This document shows positions 34,928 through 46,462 of a stretch of 64,000 bases of DNA, piece by piece. Within the stretch, counting starts at the first letter, position 1. Each line of letters opens with the position of its first letter. The position numbers and the translations under genes are program-made. The DNA comes from Cryptomeria japonica. Its lineage: Eukaryota; Streptophyta; Pinopsida; Cupressales; Cupressaceae. The notes under the pieces were generated by a model, which saw nothing but the letters and a program-made list of their open reading frames with translations, did not search any database and was not told the DNA's origin. The stretch covers positions 340,424,502 through 340,488,501 of the forward strand of contig NC_081414.1 in NCBI RefSeq assembly GCF_030272615.1, written 5' to 3'.

Positions 34928-36175
34928 ATGGAAGGCTATAAATAATCTTGGAGAATCGTGTATCTGCAAGAAGAGTTGGATCATGCTAATCAAGTGATTG
35001 CAGACATGCAAAGACAAATGCAAAAAATCATTGAAAGTCAGAAGAAGGTTGTCTGATGATTTGCAGGACTCTCAAGAGTTAGTGGAACAAATTGAGACAT
35101 CATCTAAGAATAGTATATCTAAAGAGACTGAAGAAATGATTGGAGAACTGAAAGAAAAGAACAAAGCACTGACTGATTAGCTAAAAGAAATGAAAAGAGA
35201 TCATAACATTTCAGCACACAGATGATTGAAAATCTTGATGCATTGAGGACAACCGTGGATAAGATAAGAGATACAGAAAGAGAAAAACATCAACTTGAAG
35301 TATTAGTCACTGAAAAGAATGATGAAATCACAAGGATGACTAGAATTCAACACAATATGTCTGATCAATTGGGTTATGCACATCATGAAGCAAATCTGAA
35401 GGATAATGAGAATCAAGCATTGAAACTTGAATTATCAAGGTTGACCGATGAACTTGAAACAGTGAAGAAATCCAAAGAAGCACTGAAGATGAGTTATGAA
35501 GCATCAAAGATGTTGGCTGAGCAACTTAATACAAAAAGACCCCACAAAGTTGTAGGACTCGGTTACAAAGGAAAAGACTCTACCGAGAAGGGAATCCACA
35601 CTACTGAGAGAGGAGAATCATCAAAGAAAGCTTGAAACAAAAAGAACATCAAAGGAAGGAAGCTTATTTGCAACTACTGTGGAAAACAAGGGCATACTGC
35701 CAACATGTGCCAAATCAAAAAAGGTAAGCAACTGAATGTCACAAGGTCTAATGGTTATTGTTATAATTGCAATAAGTATGGTCACATATCTAATCAATGT
35801 AGGACAAAGTTTGCTAGCAATTATTAGAAGGCAAAATTCAAGGGGTTTTGCAGAAACTGCAATAGATATGGACATAGTACCGAGAAATGTTGGTTTAAGA
35901 AGAAGAACTATATGTGGTCTGCACACCAAGCAAATACTGGAAGCTACCAAATTTACACGGATCCTAACCAACAATATGTTGTAGTACCATGGGATTACAA
36001 TACAAGGATATGGTGTGAATGCTATGGAAGATATGGACATATAAGTGCCAACTTCTTTATAATGTTTGGAATGAACAACCGAAGATCATGGAGAAATCCT
36101 AGTATGGCATGTTTTCATTGTCACAAAGTTGGACACTTGGCTGGAGAGATCAACCCAGAGGAGATACTAAGGTAA
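34928..36175 (+). pseudogene. ORF1 of element III: coiled-coil, multi-zinc-knuckle protein
   Basis: From ATG 34928 (MEGYK then TAA), a Glu/Lys-rich coiled coil runs through two frame changes (near 35045 and 35200) into 35222-35635. A TGA is followed by knuckles CNYCGKQGHTANMC, CYNCNKYGHISNQC and CRNCNRYGHSTEKC, then two decayed ones (CECYGRYGHISANF and CFHCHKVGHLAGEI). An in-frame TAG lies at about 35826. Same architecture as ORF1 of element II and likely the same role in RNA binding and assembly, but this copy is broken. Confidence 0.7.
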
Positions 36176-36784
36176 TAAGGAGAAAATTACAGATGATTTG
36201 GAAAAAGAAGGAAAATGGATCAACTAATGAAGAAAGCACCTTACCTACTGAGTTAGGTGCACCTATTCCAAATTAATCGGTGAAGGTATGAAGGGACTGC
36301 ATTCTCTCAAGGTTAAATCTTAACAGTTCCTATTTTAACATGTACTTAATTCAAAATCTACATAGATAAAGATGCATTAGGAAATTTGAAATTATATCAA
36401 GTCTTTTGGAAGCCTATTTAGTCAGTAAATACAAGAAGTCTGGCTACTCGGTAAAAGCATAAAAAGTAAGTGGAACCGAGTGCATTTAATGTTTTTTTGA
36501 CCTAACTACATGGAGCCCAATAAGGTAAAATTGTGTACTTAAAGCTTTTACGCTATCATTTTACACTCACCAAGTTTTCAAGAAAGCAGAGCGAAGCGAT
36601 TCAAAGGTGATCAAACCTCTTCCGAAGCAAAATTCAAGGTATTTACATCAATCACAACGCATTGTCAAGCTAGTTTACCGATCATATTAGTTGTGAATAT
36701 CTATTTACTAAGTGGAAAGCGTCTGCCATTTGAAAGTTTTCAAATCCTAAGGATCTTTTGTTAAGTGATTATCTAAAATTTGAA

Positions 36785-39700
36785 ATGGCACCTAAGACCT
36801 AGAAGCCCGTTGTTGTTGAGAACATTGACAAGCCCTCACTAAAATACTCTCTAACTCCCATAGTAGCATCTGAATCGGATGATAAAACTTCATTTTCACT
36901 CATTCTGGATAGGGTTTTACTAGTTGAGGAAGTCAAATTTTTCACTAAGTGTCATGTTGAGGAACTAGGTCATGTTGAGATCAAGGACACATATGATGAA
37001 TTATGTACCGATGGAAAACTAGATAACAAGTTTTAACACATTAAAGTCAAGGGATTGACAGAAGCCCTAACCTACCCATGAGTCTTCAAACCCTAGTGGG
37101 TTAAATTTGTTTTGAGAAGAGTTCATGATGATTTCATGTGGTTAGAGGAGCAACCATTCAAAATCACCAAGGAAATCATTCACTTGATAACCGGATACCC
37201 TATATACGACCATGCCCGAGCTTAGAAGATGATATCACAGAAAGAATTGATCACTTTAATCGGAGTTGAATCTGATTGCAGAGGTCTAAAATTGAACAAT
37301 GTGATAGATGCCAGACTAAAGTTTGCAATTAGAGTCATAGGTTATTGTTTCCTTTAGTCAGCAAGGGAAAATAGTGTACCACGCGCAACTGTTGATTTAG
37401 CATATAAAATTGTGAAGAAGGGAATGAAGATTGATCTTTGTGCAGTGTTGTTGAAAAATCTATTTGAAAATCTCAACACCATAAGGAAGCCAAAGAAGAA
37501 CAACTCAAAAAACACACTGAAGTTTGGATCACTTTTGGTATGCATGTTTTTCTATTTTGAGAAATTCTTTCCATCAGTCGGTAACGTAGTTTAGGAGCTA
37601 CACCGAGCAATCACCCATCAAATAAATGACTTCATCAAATAGCTAGGTGATAACTTTAATGAGATTATGGATGATTAATTCAACAAGTTTTAGGAAAGGA
37701 TGCATAACAGGTATCGGATCCCACCTCAGCTTGTGGAGAAATATAAGGATGATATATGCTTTGAAGTAGACACCGACTACTATTATGTCAATGCGATGGA
37801 ACCGAGAAATCAATCTTTGCCACCTATGGGTTATGAGATTGATTTTGACATTACACAACAACAGATAGATGCTTTTCTTGCACTACCAAGGCATGCTACT
37901 GAGATGAGATATGGTACATATTAAGAAGTTAAAGAGAAAGTTAAAATGAGCATTGTAGTACCAAAGGCAACAAGAAAAGCAACAAAAATGATTAAGGCAT
38001 TAACAAAGAAATTTGGAGAAGGTTCTTCCTCCACACCGGTCAAGAGCATTCAAGTCATCACCGAAGAAGAATCTGAAGTCCAAGAAGTAGCTATTACTTT
38101 GAGCACCAAATTGCCAAAAGGCAAAATTTTGAAAAGGAAGAAACATGATACATCAAAGGTATCACCGACTCCTTAAGTAAAGTACCCAAACACAAGATCA
38201 TCTGTAGTATCACCAAGTAAGAAACCAAAGAATGTTGTAGTACCAAAGGTTACAAAAACTTATAATAAATCTACTCAGAGACTCATTTTGACTAAAGAGT
38301 CCAGTGACACCGAATCTGAAGATGCAAGCAAATTTCAGATTGTTAAGAGTCAAAAGGAAGATGTACATAGCATTGATAATTTCTGTGCTAATATGAAACA
38401 ATATGGTGGATTTGGAGCATTTAGATATGTTAAGTATGAATCCAGAAATGAAGATGAAAAGAGGCAAATAGAAGAAGCAGTAGTATTTACACTACTTAAA
38501 TTCTGAATAGTCCCATTGGAATTGATTGATTTCCTTCCTAAAACATTGTATTCACATATTGACACCAGGTAGCAATATGCTATGGAATCGGAGAAACAGG
38601 TTAGAGAAAGAGTTTAGGTACATCTCTTTCTAGACATGTCAGTAGATGACATTAAAGAACATTTAAAGACCTCACAGACAAACTTTCAAGTAAAGCAGAG
38701 AGCATTGAAAATGATGAACGATCTTTATCTTGAAGTAGAGAATGAGACCAAAGAAAAGTGGCAGGAAATATTTCGAATCAAGAATGTTGGTGAGCAAGTT
38801 GAAGTTGAAATAGTTGATGTCATCAAGCAAGATCCTAATATTACCGAGCAAGACCCCGCTCATACTATACAAGTTGATGAGGATATCATGGACACTGAGG
38901 TACAAGAATAGGAAATGATTGAAGGGAATCCTTATGCCAAACTGGTATCTAGTGAGTTAGTTTTGGAACAAGTTCAATCCTATCCTCTGGTCACTCAGCA
39001 TGTTTCACTCGAGACACCTCAAGATAATGAACAAGGAAAAGAGGGTCACAAATCTATAGACGGAGAAACTACTTCTCAGGCCATTGGGGAACAGACTTCT
39101 CAAGCCCCTTCTAGCACTGAAAATGTTACAACTAAGACCCAGAGCAAGGATTCATCGAAGGCTACATCTGAGGTTAAAGAAATTGAAAAAAGTGTTGCCT
39201 CTACTGAGCAACCTACCGAGGATGATGAAGCCTCCAAAGCCATTGTATTAGTTCAACCGGTGAAAACCTCCTCATCTAAAGACAATAAAATTAAAAAGCA
39301 TAGTTTCAAGTTAGATTTGTCAAAACCAATAGTGTTGCCGAATGTAGACATATCCAAATTAAAAGGGCAAGCACTTACTGAATTTGATGAACTATGCAAA
39401 GCCAAAGCTGAACAAGAGAAGCAAATGGCTATACAAAAGAAAAACAGGGTACTTCAGAAGGTGAAAGCACTATTAACAGATATGCTACCTAAAGCTACAG
39501 TGACAAAAGATGCAGCCATCCATATGCAACTGGATGAACTCCTCACTCAATTAGAAGCATCAAGAGTAGACGCATCTAAATACTTGAGCAAATTGAAGGA
39601 CAAAGAGCTCACTACAAAAATGATTGAAGAGGTATAGAAAGCCATTTCTATTGGCAAAGTAAAACTTGTCTGATTTATTGCTGAGTTGTCCACTCAACTC

Positions 39701-40165
39701 AAGCACATTCTTTCTTTATTTTAGAAACTCTGTACATTTTCTTTATTCATTAAAGACATCAAAAATAAAACAGACATGATTGAGAAAGAAATCACTGATC
39801 TCTCCCATACATTGACCACCAAGCCAAATTCTATTCAGAATTTCTATACCAAGTTACAAAAGCTCATGGCTCAATAGTTGGAACTTCGAAATGAAGAGCA
39901 CAAAATCAGGATGGATATAATGACTCTCCAGACATTATTCATTCCTCATCTTTCATCTATTCAAGAACAGATCAACCGAGCCACTCATTTATCCACTTAG
40001 CCAGAGGGAAGCACTTTAGATGGATTGATTTCACTATTAGCCGACATTACAACTCAGAATTCATTAATGGATTGTGTCAAGGATGCCCTCTCTACCACTC
40101 TCACTAATGCAAGGACAAAGTATAAATCCTTTTTTGACCAGTTGCCTCCACCGAATGATAACTAG
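36785..40165 (+). pseudogene. ORF2 of element III: large protein of unknown function
   Basis: One frame of about 1,127 codons from ATG 36785 (MAPKT, TAG) to TAG 40163. By my reading it has about 20 internal stops, roughly 13 TAG, 4 TAA and 3 TGA, and no frameshift. The N-terminal domain parallels element II (FVLRRVHDDFMWLEEQPFKI, HLITGYP; FGSLLVCMFFYFEKFFPSVG; VEKYKDDICF). A basic Ser/Lys-rich middle, an acidic Thr/Ser/Glu linker (38915-39300) and a C-terminal coiled coil follow (FDELCKAKAEQEKQMAIQKK). Function unknown; it may be a structural or regulatory protein of a non-autonomous element. Confidence 0.7.
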
Positions 40166-40517
40166 TTTTGATGTTTGTCAAAAAGGGGGAGTATACCGAG
40201 CAGAACAGAGTATCCAAATGCATAGTTGAATTTGACAGGGGAGTAGTAAACACCAAGCAGTGATCAAAGAGCAGTGAACCAAGCAATTAACACTAAGAAA
40301 TGATCAAAGAGCAAAGAACAAGTGTAGTAAACATAGAACATTGATCATCGAGCATGCAAAATCAGAATTATGTACAATATATTGATAAGGGGAGTATATC
40401 TGAGTATACTATTTATTGACTATTGTATATACTATCACTTTAGTCAAATTTTGTAAGTATATAGATTTTGAGTTATGACTTTGAAAGGAGTTTTGTCAAA
40501 CATTTCAAAACTAATGT

Positions 40518-40530
40518 CAAAAGGGGAGAT
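40518..40530 (+). promoter_or_regulatory. Polypurine tract of element III
   Basis: CAAAAGGGGAGAT abuts the 3' LTR start at 40531. Confidence 0.8.
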
Positions 40531-41699
40531 TGTTACTATTTACTAAGTTGTCATTAGTTTTATGTCCAAAGTCATCCTATATACTCTAGTCGGTTAATAC
40601 TACCGGAACACTCAGTCGGTAAGCACAGAGCAGTCGGTTATAGAAGAAATTAGTCACAGAGCTTAGTATACACTGAGTTGTCTACCGAGTAACACTCTAT
40701 GTCTACCGAGCAACAAAAATGATATACCAAGTGAACACACACCGAGTGAAACATGTTACCAGATTCATTGAACCTAGACACATATGAGAAACATGTTACA
40801 AGATCGAGGAACAGGGAATCATTATCACTTAGGAAATTGCATCTTAAAGATTTTGTATGATCTTGAGGTCATCTATCCAATGAAATATTTTGTATAGTTA
40901 TTCATTCGATGAATAATGTTTGTAAGATCGAAGCATGAACAAATCACTGACATAAGAGATCTATTTATATAGCATGAATTAAGGATTAGATAGAGAGGTG
41001 TACGAAGCAAGACATGTGTAATATATAAGGAAGTACTGAGTATTGTGACTGTTAGAGACACAGATGGTCACCGAGAAGGATTTCAGAGAATAGTCAAGGA
41101 ACAAAGTAAACAGAAGGGTTTACCGAGTTAATCTATGGATTACCGAGGTATGCTATAAGCAAGGTAATCTCATCTTGAGCACATAAAATCTGCTATAACA
41201 TTTTAGATGTAAATTTGTACATATTTTTTAAGATTTTATTGAATTATTTTGAGTTGTAAGAGAAACCTTTAACAGGGTAAAAGACTCTAACAAAGTCTGT
41301 AAATTGTAAAGCCTTTAACTAGGTGCAACATTTAGAATAAGTGTTGTAAAATCCTTTAGCAAGGTAGATCTAACGATCTTGATACTCCTAATAGGGTAAG
41401 CTATCAGAAATAGCTAAACATGTAGCTCTAACCGAGAAACCTTTATTATTGCAGTAGTGAAGTTGTGGGTGCCATCCCCACCGCAGTTTTTCTCTCTAAC
41501 CAAGAGTTTCTGCGTAACCAAAATATATGTGTTATGGAGTGAATCATGTATGATTGTTATTTATTTGTTTTAGCATTATATTATGTTACAACAATTTTTG
41601 GTTTATGCTTAATAGTAAAGTTATTATTGAAGAAAATATTTGAAGTACTGATTCACCCCTCCCCTCTCAGTACATTAGCTTTCCATATTGGGCCTAGCA
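40531..41699 (+). repeat. 3' LTR of element III
   Basis: Starts TGTTACTATTTACTAAGTTG and ends GGGCCTAGCA, followed by GTAAA. The 18-bp block missing from the 5' LTR is present, with scattered substitutions between the copies. Confidence 0.93.
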
Positions 41700-41704
41700 G
41701 TAAA

Positions 41705-42455
41705 TTCTTCTCCTTGATCAGATCTCAAACATTTAATTTTCTTGCTGGTTTCATTCTCTACCATTTCCTTGTATTTCTTGAATCTCTCAAAAGCTTCTGA
41801 TTTCTCCCTGAGAAAAGTAACCCAACACATTCTAGAATAATCATCAATTATTAGCATAAAGTATCTGTCACCCTGTAGACTTCTGGTTCTTGCTGGACCA
41901 CATAAATCAGTATGAATTAAATCAAGAACATTATTGGATTTCTCATTAATGCTTTTAAATTTTGTTCTAACTTGCTTTCCCATTTGACATTCCTTACATA
42001 CTGGATTGTGAGGTTTCACAATCTTAGGTAAATCCTTACTGCCTTAGTTGAACTAGTCTTTACAATGCAATCAAAATTCACATGACAGAGTCTCTTATGC
42101 CATAACCAACTTTCATCAATGTGAGCAATCAAACATGTCTTATCACTGGTATTCAAATAAAAGATATTACCTTTAGTTTGATTACTGGTTGCAATCTCCA
42201 ATCCAGTTCTATTTATGATTTTGCATTTTCCATTCTTGAATTGTAACTAAAATCCTTTTTCCACTAACTGACCAATGCTCAAAATATTATTCTTTAAACC
42301 TTCAACATAATAAACATTGTCAGTATTGTGCTTACCATCCAAAGATATAGTTCCTCTTCCTTTGATTGAACAAGCTTTATCATCTCCAAATGTTTCTAGA
42401 CCTCCATTACATTCTCGGAATGACAACAATGCGAGCATCCATATCAATGATCCAT
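41705..42455 (-). pseudogene. Element C pol: protease remnant and integrase N-terminal part
   Basis: Minus strand. After the zinc knuckle, the protease entry EWIID is followed not by the usual catalytic SG...HMT segment but by a short unrelated stretch, then FGDDKACSIKGRGTISLDGK and VEGLKNNILSIGQLVEKGF, so the catalytic part appears deleted. The integrase zinc region reads WLWHKRLCHVNFD...PVCKECQMGKQ, and the core begins LDLIHTDLCGP and IIDDYSRMCWVTFLR, with IKCLRSDQGEEFT at the break by element III. A frameshift lies near 42030. Confidence 0.8.
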
Positions 42456-43552
42456 TCATCCTTTTCTTCAATTTTAGTTGTCGATGCCTGCTCTACTAGT
42501 TTGACAATAGGTGCCAGTTGATCTTCTTTTATTGCAACAAATTCCCATCCACTATCTGCTGGATCTTCATCTGAATCATTTGTAACACCTTCATCTGCAT
42601 AGTAACATGACTTATCTCTGTTTTTCTTAAATCTGTATCTCTGATATTTAGGGTTAGGCTTATATGTTCTCTTTGCTTCCTCTCTTAATCTTGCATGTCT
42701 ATTAGGACATCTAGATGCTATATGACCAATTTTATTGCAATTAAAACATTTGAAAGGTGCTTTACCTTCATACTTACTTCCTACTAGACCTTTAGGCATC
42801 TTCCTTGCAAATAGTGCTTCAAGTTCTTCATTTTCTCTCCTCATATCTTCAAGTTCTTTTGCATAAAGTGCTTTCCAATCAGTTTTTTTAGATGATGATG
42901 ATGATTCTTTGAAAGCTAACTCAATCTTGACTGTAGTAACAGGACCAAATTCCTCAAGCTCAAATGCTGAAAGTTTTCCAACCAAGGTATCCCTAGATAC
43001 TAATGTATTAGGCATTATTCTCAACTCATTAATAGTAGTCACTTTCATTTTGTAAGTCGGTGGTAAAGCTCTTAAAAATTTAGAAACAATTTCATCTTCA
43101 CTTAAAGATCCTCCACAACATTGTATTCCTAAAACAATTTCATTAACTCTTTCCATTAATGCAAAAATTCTTTCATTTTCTTACATTTTTAAATTTTCAT
43201 ACCTAACCTAGTAACATTCCAGTTTTGCAATTTTGACAGTGGTATCTCCTTCATTCAATGTTTCTAATTTATCCCAAATAGCTTTACTAGTAGATCAGTC
43301 TGATAATCTCTTGATTTGCTGATATGATAATGCACTCAGAAGTGCTTCTCTTGCTTTGCAATCATTCTCCAAGTCCTTAGCCAATATCGGTGGATGAGGT
43401 TGATTTGGAGTAGGACCAACATATCCAATCTTTGTAACATACCATATATCTCTTCCAATGTAGTTCAGATGTATTTCCATTCTGATCTTCCATATACCAT
43501 AATTAGTTCCATCAAGTTTAGGACTGTCCTTCCTGAAAATATTTGCTGCCAT
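42407..43552 (-). pseudogene. Gag of element C
   Basis: Ty1/copia Gag. It starts MAANIFRKDSPKLDGTNYG, then the UBN2-type region (ALLSALSYQQIKRLSD, a stop, STSKAIWDKLETLNEGDTTV), KFLRALPPTYKMKVTTINEL and one CCHC knuckle CFNCNKIGHIASRC at about 42700-42755. TGA and TAG stops interrupt the first half, while the second half (43156-42407) is open. One frame throughout. Confidence 0.8.
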
Positions 43553-43596
43553 AGGATCTCCTCAAGCTATTAGGCTTTTGCAAAAAGAGGACTTAA

Positions 43597-43608
43597 CTTT
43601 GATACTAC
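43597..43608 (-). promoter_or_regulatory. Degenerate primer binding site of element C
   Basis: The minus strand reads TAGTATCAAAGT right after the 5' LTR, a mutated version of TGGTATCAGAGC. Confidence 0.6.
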
Positions 43609-43609
43609 T

Positions 43610-44721
43610 TGTTAGGAACTGGAAGGACAACTGAGAGGGGGGAGGGGTGAATCAGTTGTTAACCAGTTATCAATAAATTATAATCCAAATGCAAATTATT
43701 CCAACCTAAACTTAGTGTCGGTAAAATAGATTAACAGTTATAGCAGTACCGGTATAACTTAATGCATGAAATAGAAAGAGAAAAAACATCCACAACACAT
43801 GACACAAATATTTTGACATGGAAACCCTATAAGGAGAAAAACCACGGTGGGAAACTTTACCCACAATACTACTACAGATAGTAAGTGTATACAAATGGGG
43901 TCTGCACATGCAGAAAGGCCAACCACCTAGAGCTCACTGCTCAATCACAAAATAGGAATCACACTGATTACAACTGGATGGTTAAATCCAATAACAATGT
44001 ACTGCTCAAAATAGCATCTACAATGCTGGATTCAGTATCGGTTTAAGCTCTAAACATGAGTGCCAACCACCTTCATAATCTTCCTTCAAACTTCAAATAA
44101 TATCTATGTGATTTGCACAAGGATATGCTTATATGATCTTCAATATTCGCACACACTCATACCATACCATATCTCATAATTGAGATTTACATTTATTTAT
44201 ACAAAACCTAAGACCAAATGTTAAGGTCGGCTCACTAAAGGTATTACAATCAATTACAAAATAAGTCTTGATGTGATACAATATGTTGGCTCAATACATT
44301 TACACAATTATCCAATCAATAAACCATTTCCAAAATGTGTCGTGTTGATCTGGAATAGATATCATGTACTGGTCCATAACCTAGACCTATCTGTCGATAA
44401 AGGCAAACATGTCAACCCGATTAGACCAATAAGAAAAACACCAAATCCAAACATCCAATCCATGTCTTTGACATAACCAAATGATCTCCAGATGATAACA
44501 AGTTATCATCATTGTCGGTAAACAATATAACCTGCCAGTGAACATATACCGGTGATCGTGCATAAGCCACTAACCATGCCGGTGAACACAATGTGTCAGT
44601 TCAACAATAAACCAATATAACCAAAGTGCCAAATCAACAATGTATACCTCCATGAAGATAAGTGTTGACATCAATGACAAAACCAATGCAACACATGATG
44701 AAGTCATCCATAATACCAACA
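43610..44721 (-). repeat. 5' LTR of element C
   Basis: + strand TGTTAGGAACTGGAAGGACA to CATAATACCAACA, paired with 30005-31112 and followed by ATCCA. The minus-strand start TGTTGGTATTATGG follows the TGTTGG pattern of elements II and E. Confidence 0.92.
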
Positions 44722-44726
44722 ATCCA

Positions 44727-46462
44727 TTGACTGCTTATCTATGAAATGTTTTGCACCTCCAATTCAATTGGTGTATTACAAATGCTACAACAAACACAAT
44801 AAACCTTGTTCGAATAGTAAATGCATCTTCATCATGCATATTGCATTAATATAGGTCATGTCAAAAATTTGTTGTCTCCACATGTATTCTATAGATCATC
44901 ATGTCATACAGGTCTACACATTGGGGGCATAACTGAAAAAAGTTCAAAAAAAATCATATAACATCCTCCAAAAATATCAAAAAATTTCATATAGTGTCCT
45001 GAAAAAATCCTAAAAATCATATAACATCATTCAAAAATATCAAAATCAATCCAAAAACATTGAAAAACTCAAAAATCCAAAAACATTGAAAAACTCAAAA
45101 TCCAAAAACATTGAAAAACTCAAAATCCAAAAAATATTGGAAAATCCTTCAAAAATCCAAAAACATCTGCAAAAGTTGATGAAAATACGAAAAACATTCA
45201 GAAAATCAATCCACATAATCCAAAAACATCAAAAAATCTCTTGGAAAAGAACTAAAAATTAAAAATAAATCAATCAAAAAACTTGCAATAAAATGACTTG
45301 CGAGAAACAAATACCCTAGTAGATATCTAGCAAACGTTTCACATGAAGTTAACAAAGGACACGACTATCCAGTCAAACATTTGCAATCAACTGATCAAAC
45401 TATCTTATCAACTGTATCATATCTATATCAAGTGATCATTATCTTGTCTTAAACAGAAGAGGGTACATTCGAAATCAGACAGACCAGCCTTAAATGAGGT
45501 CTGCAACTTTACGAGATCAGACATTATCAACCATCACATCAAGCAATTGAGAATGAAGGCACAGGGTCAGTATAGCTACTGAATTTTGTCTAGGTTAGTC
45601 TTTATATTTAATCATTTGGTGACAGGTTATGTTCCTATGCTACTCAGGGATGTCCACAAGTGACTAGAGGAGCCATGATGGGCATTATCTTTTTCTTTGT
45701 TTGTTGTTTGTGGTGTGAACTGATGAAGTTCTAGGGAAATTGCTCTAGTGGGTGTCTGTGATAGGAGCATTCATCTATTGAATGTCACACATACCTCGAC
45801 CCCTAGTGTATTTCCCAGAATGGAGGGATTCACTCCTTGTCTACTACGTGTTTGTTTCTTCAATGAGATATATTTACATCTTGGTTCCTTATACCCTGAT
45901 GTGCTAAGATTAATTGTTCAATAATAAGGCTCAGTGATGAATATATATTGCGCAATAAACTAATGACATAGGTTCGTGATTCATTCAATTTCATTCTCAT
46001 CTCATCCATTTCTTAATAGTCTATTGATTTCACATCTTCTCTCTAAATCATATATGCTTTCTGACATCATTCTTTCATCAATCTCTTCTCTCTTTTATCT
46101 TACTAACATTTCTTCAAGGTACATCTGAGTTAAATATTTGTTCTGGCATTATCATACAAAAACATGCATTCATATAGAAACAAATTGCATTCATAGACAT
46201 CAGTAAAAAATGCATACATGTAGTACTCATTGCATTCATAAAGCATCATTGATAAATCATGTAGTAACCATTGCATTCATGAATTATATATAATCAAATA
46301 GATATACATCATATAACTCATAGCATCATATAAGCACACATGGAAAAAAAACATAATAGATCACTGTCAAAAAACTGCATATCATATATATAACTCAAAA
46401 ATGATAATGTGTATCAATACAATAAACAAGTCTGAAGGCTTAGATAACATGATCAAAATGTC
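44727..46462 (+). other. Element A 3' spacer, second part
   Basis: Continues element A after element C. 44930-45290 is A-rich with roughly 20-25-bp direct repeats of ATCCAAAAACATTGAAAAAC, including three close copies at 45055-45130. The remainder, to the end of the antisense ORF, shows no coding frame. Confidence 0.5.

Larger units (their letters stand above)
33715..41699 (+). mobile_element. LTR retrotransposon III without pol genes
   Basis: A 7,985-bp element with LTRs of 1,151 and 1,169 bp and a perfect GTAAA duplication (33710-33714 and 41700-41704), inserted into the integrase core of element C between GEEFT and SREFN. Primer site and polypurine tract are in place. The interior encodes a coiled-coil zinc-knuckle ORF1 and a long ORF2 homologous in plan to those of element II, with no protease, RT or integrase. 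It is the youngest layer of the stack A-C-III. Confidence 0.92.
30005..44721 (-). mobile_element. Ty1/copia retrotransposon C, interrupted by element III
   Basis: Minus-strand element of about 6.7 kb of its own sequence. LTRs lie at 43610-44721 (5') and 30005-31112 (3'). A perfect 5-bp duplication ATCCA flanks it (30000-30004 and 44722-44726). The order Gag, protease remnant, integrase, RT, RNase H is the Ty1/copia order. Element III (33715-41699) lies in the integrase core with its own GTAAA duplication. Confidence 0.92.

Noticed and set aside
34712-34945. 77-residue open frame at the end of an LTR, repeated at 41546-41800
   Set aside because: Occurs in both LTRs of element III and runs through the LTR end. 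No start context or domain.
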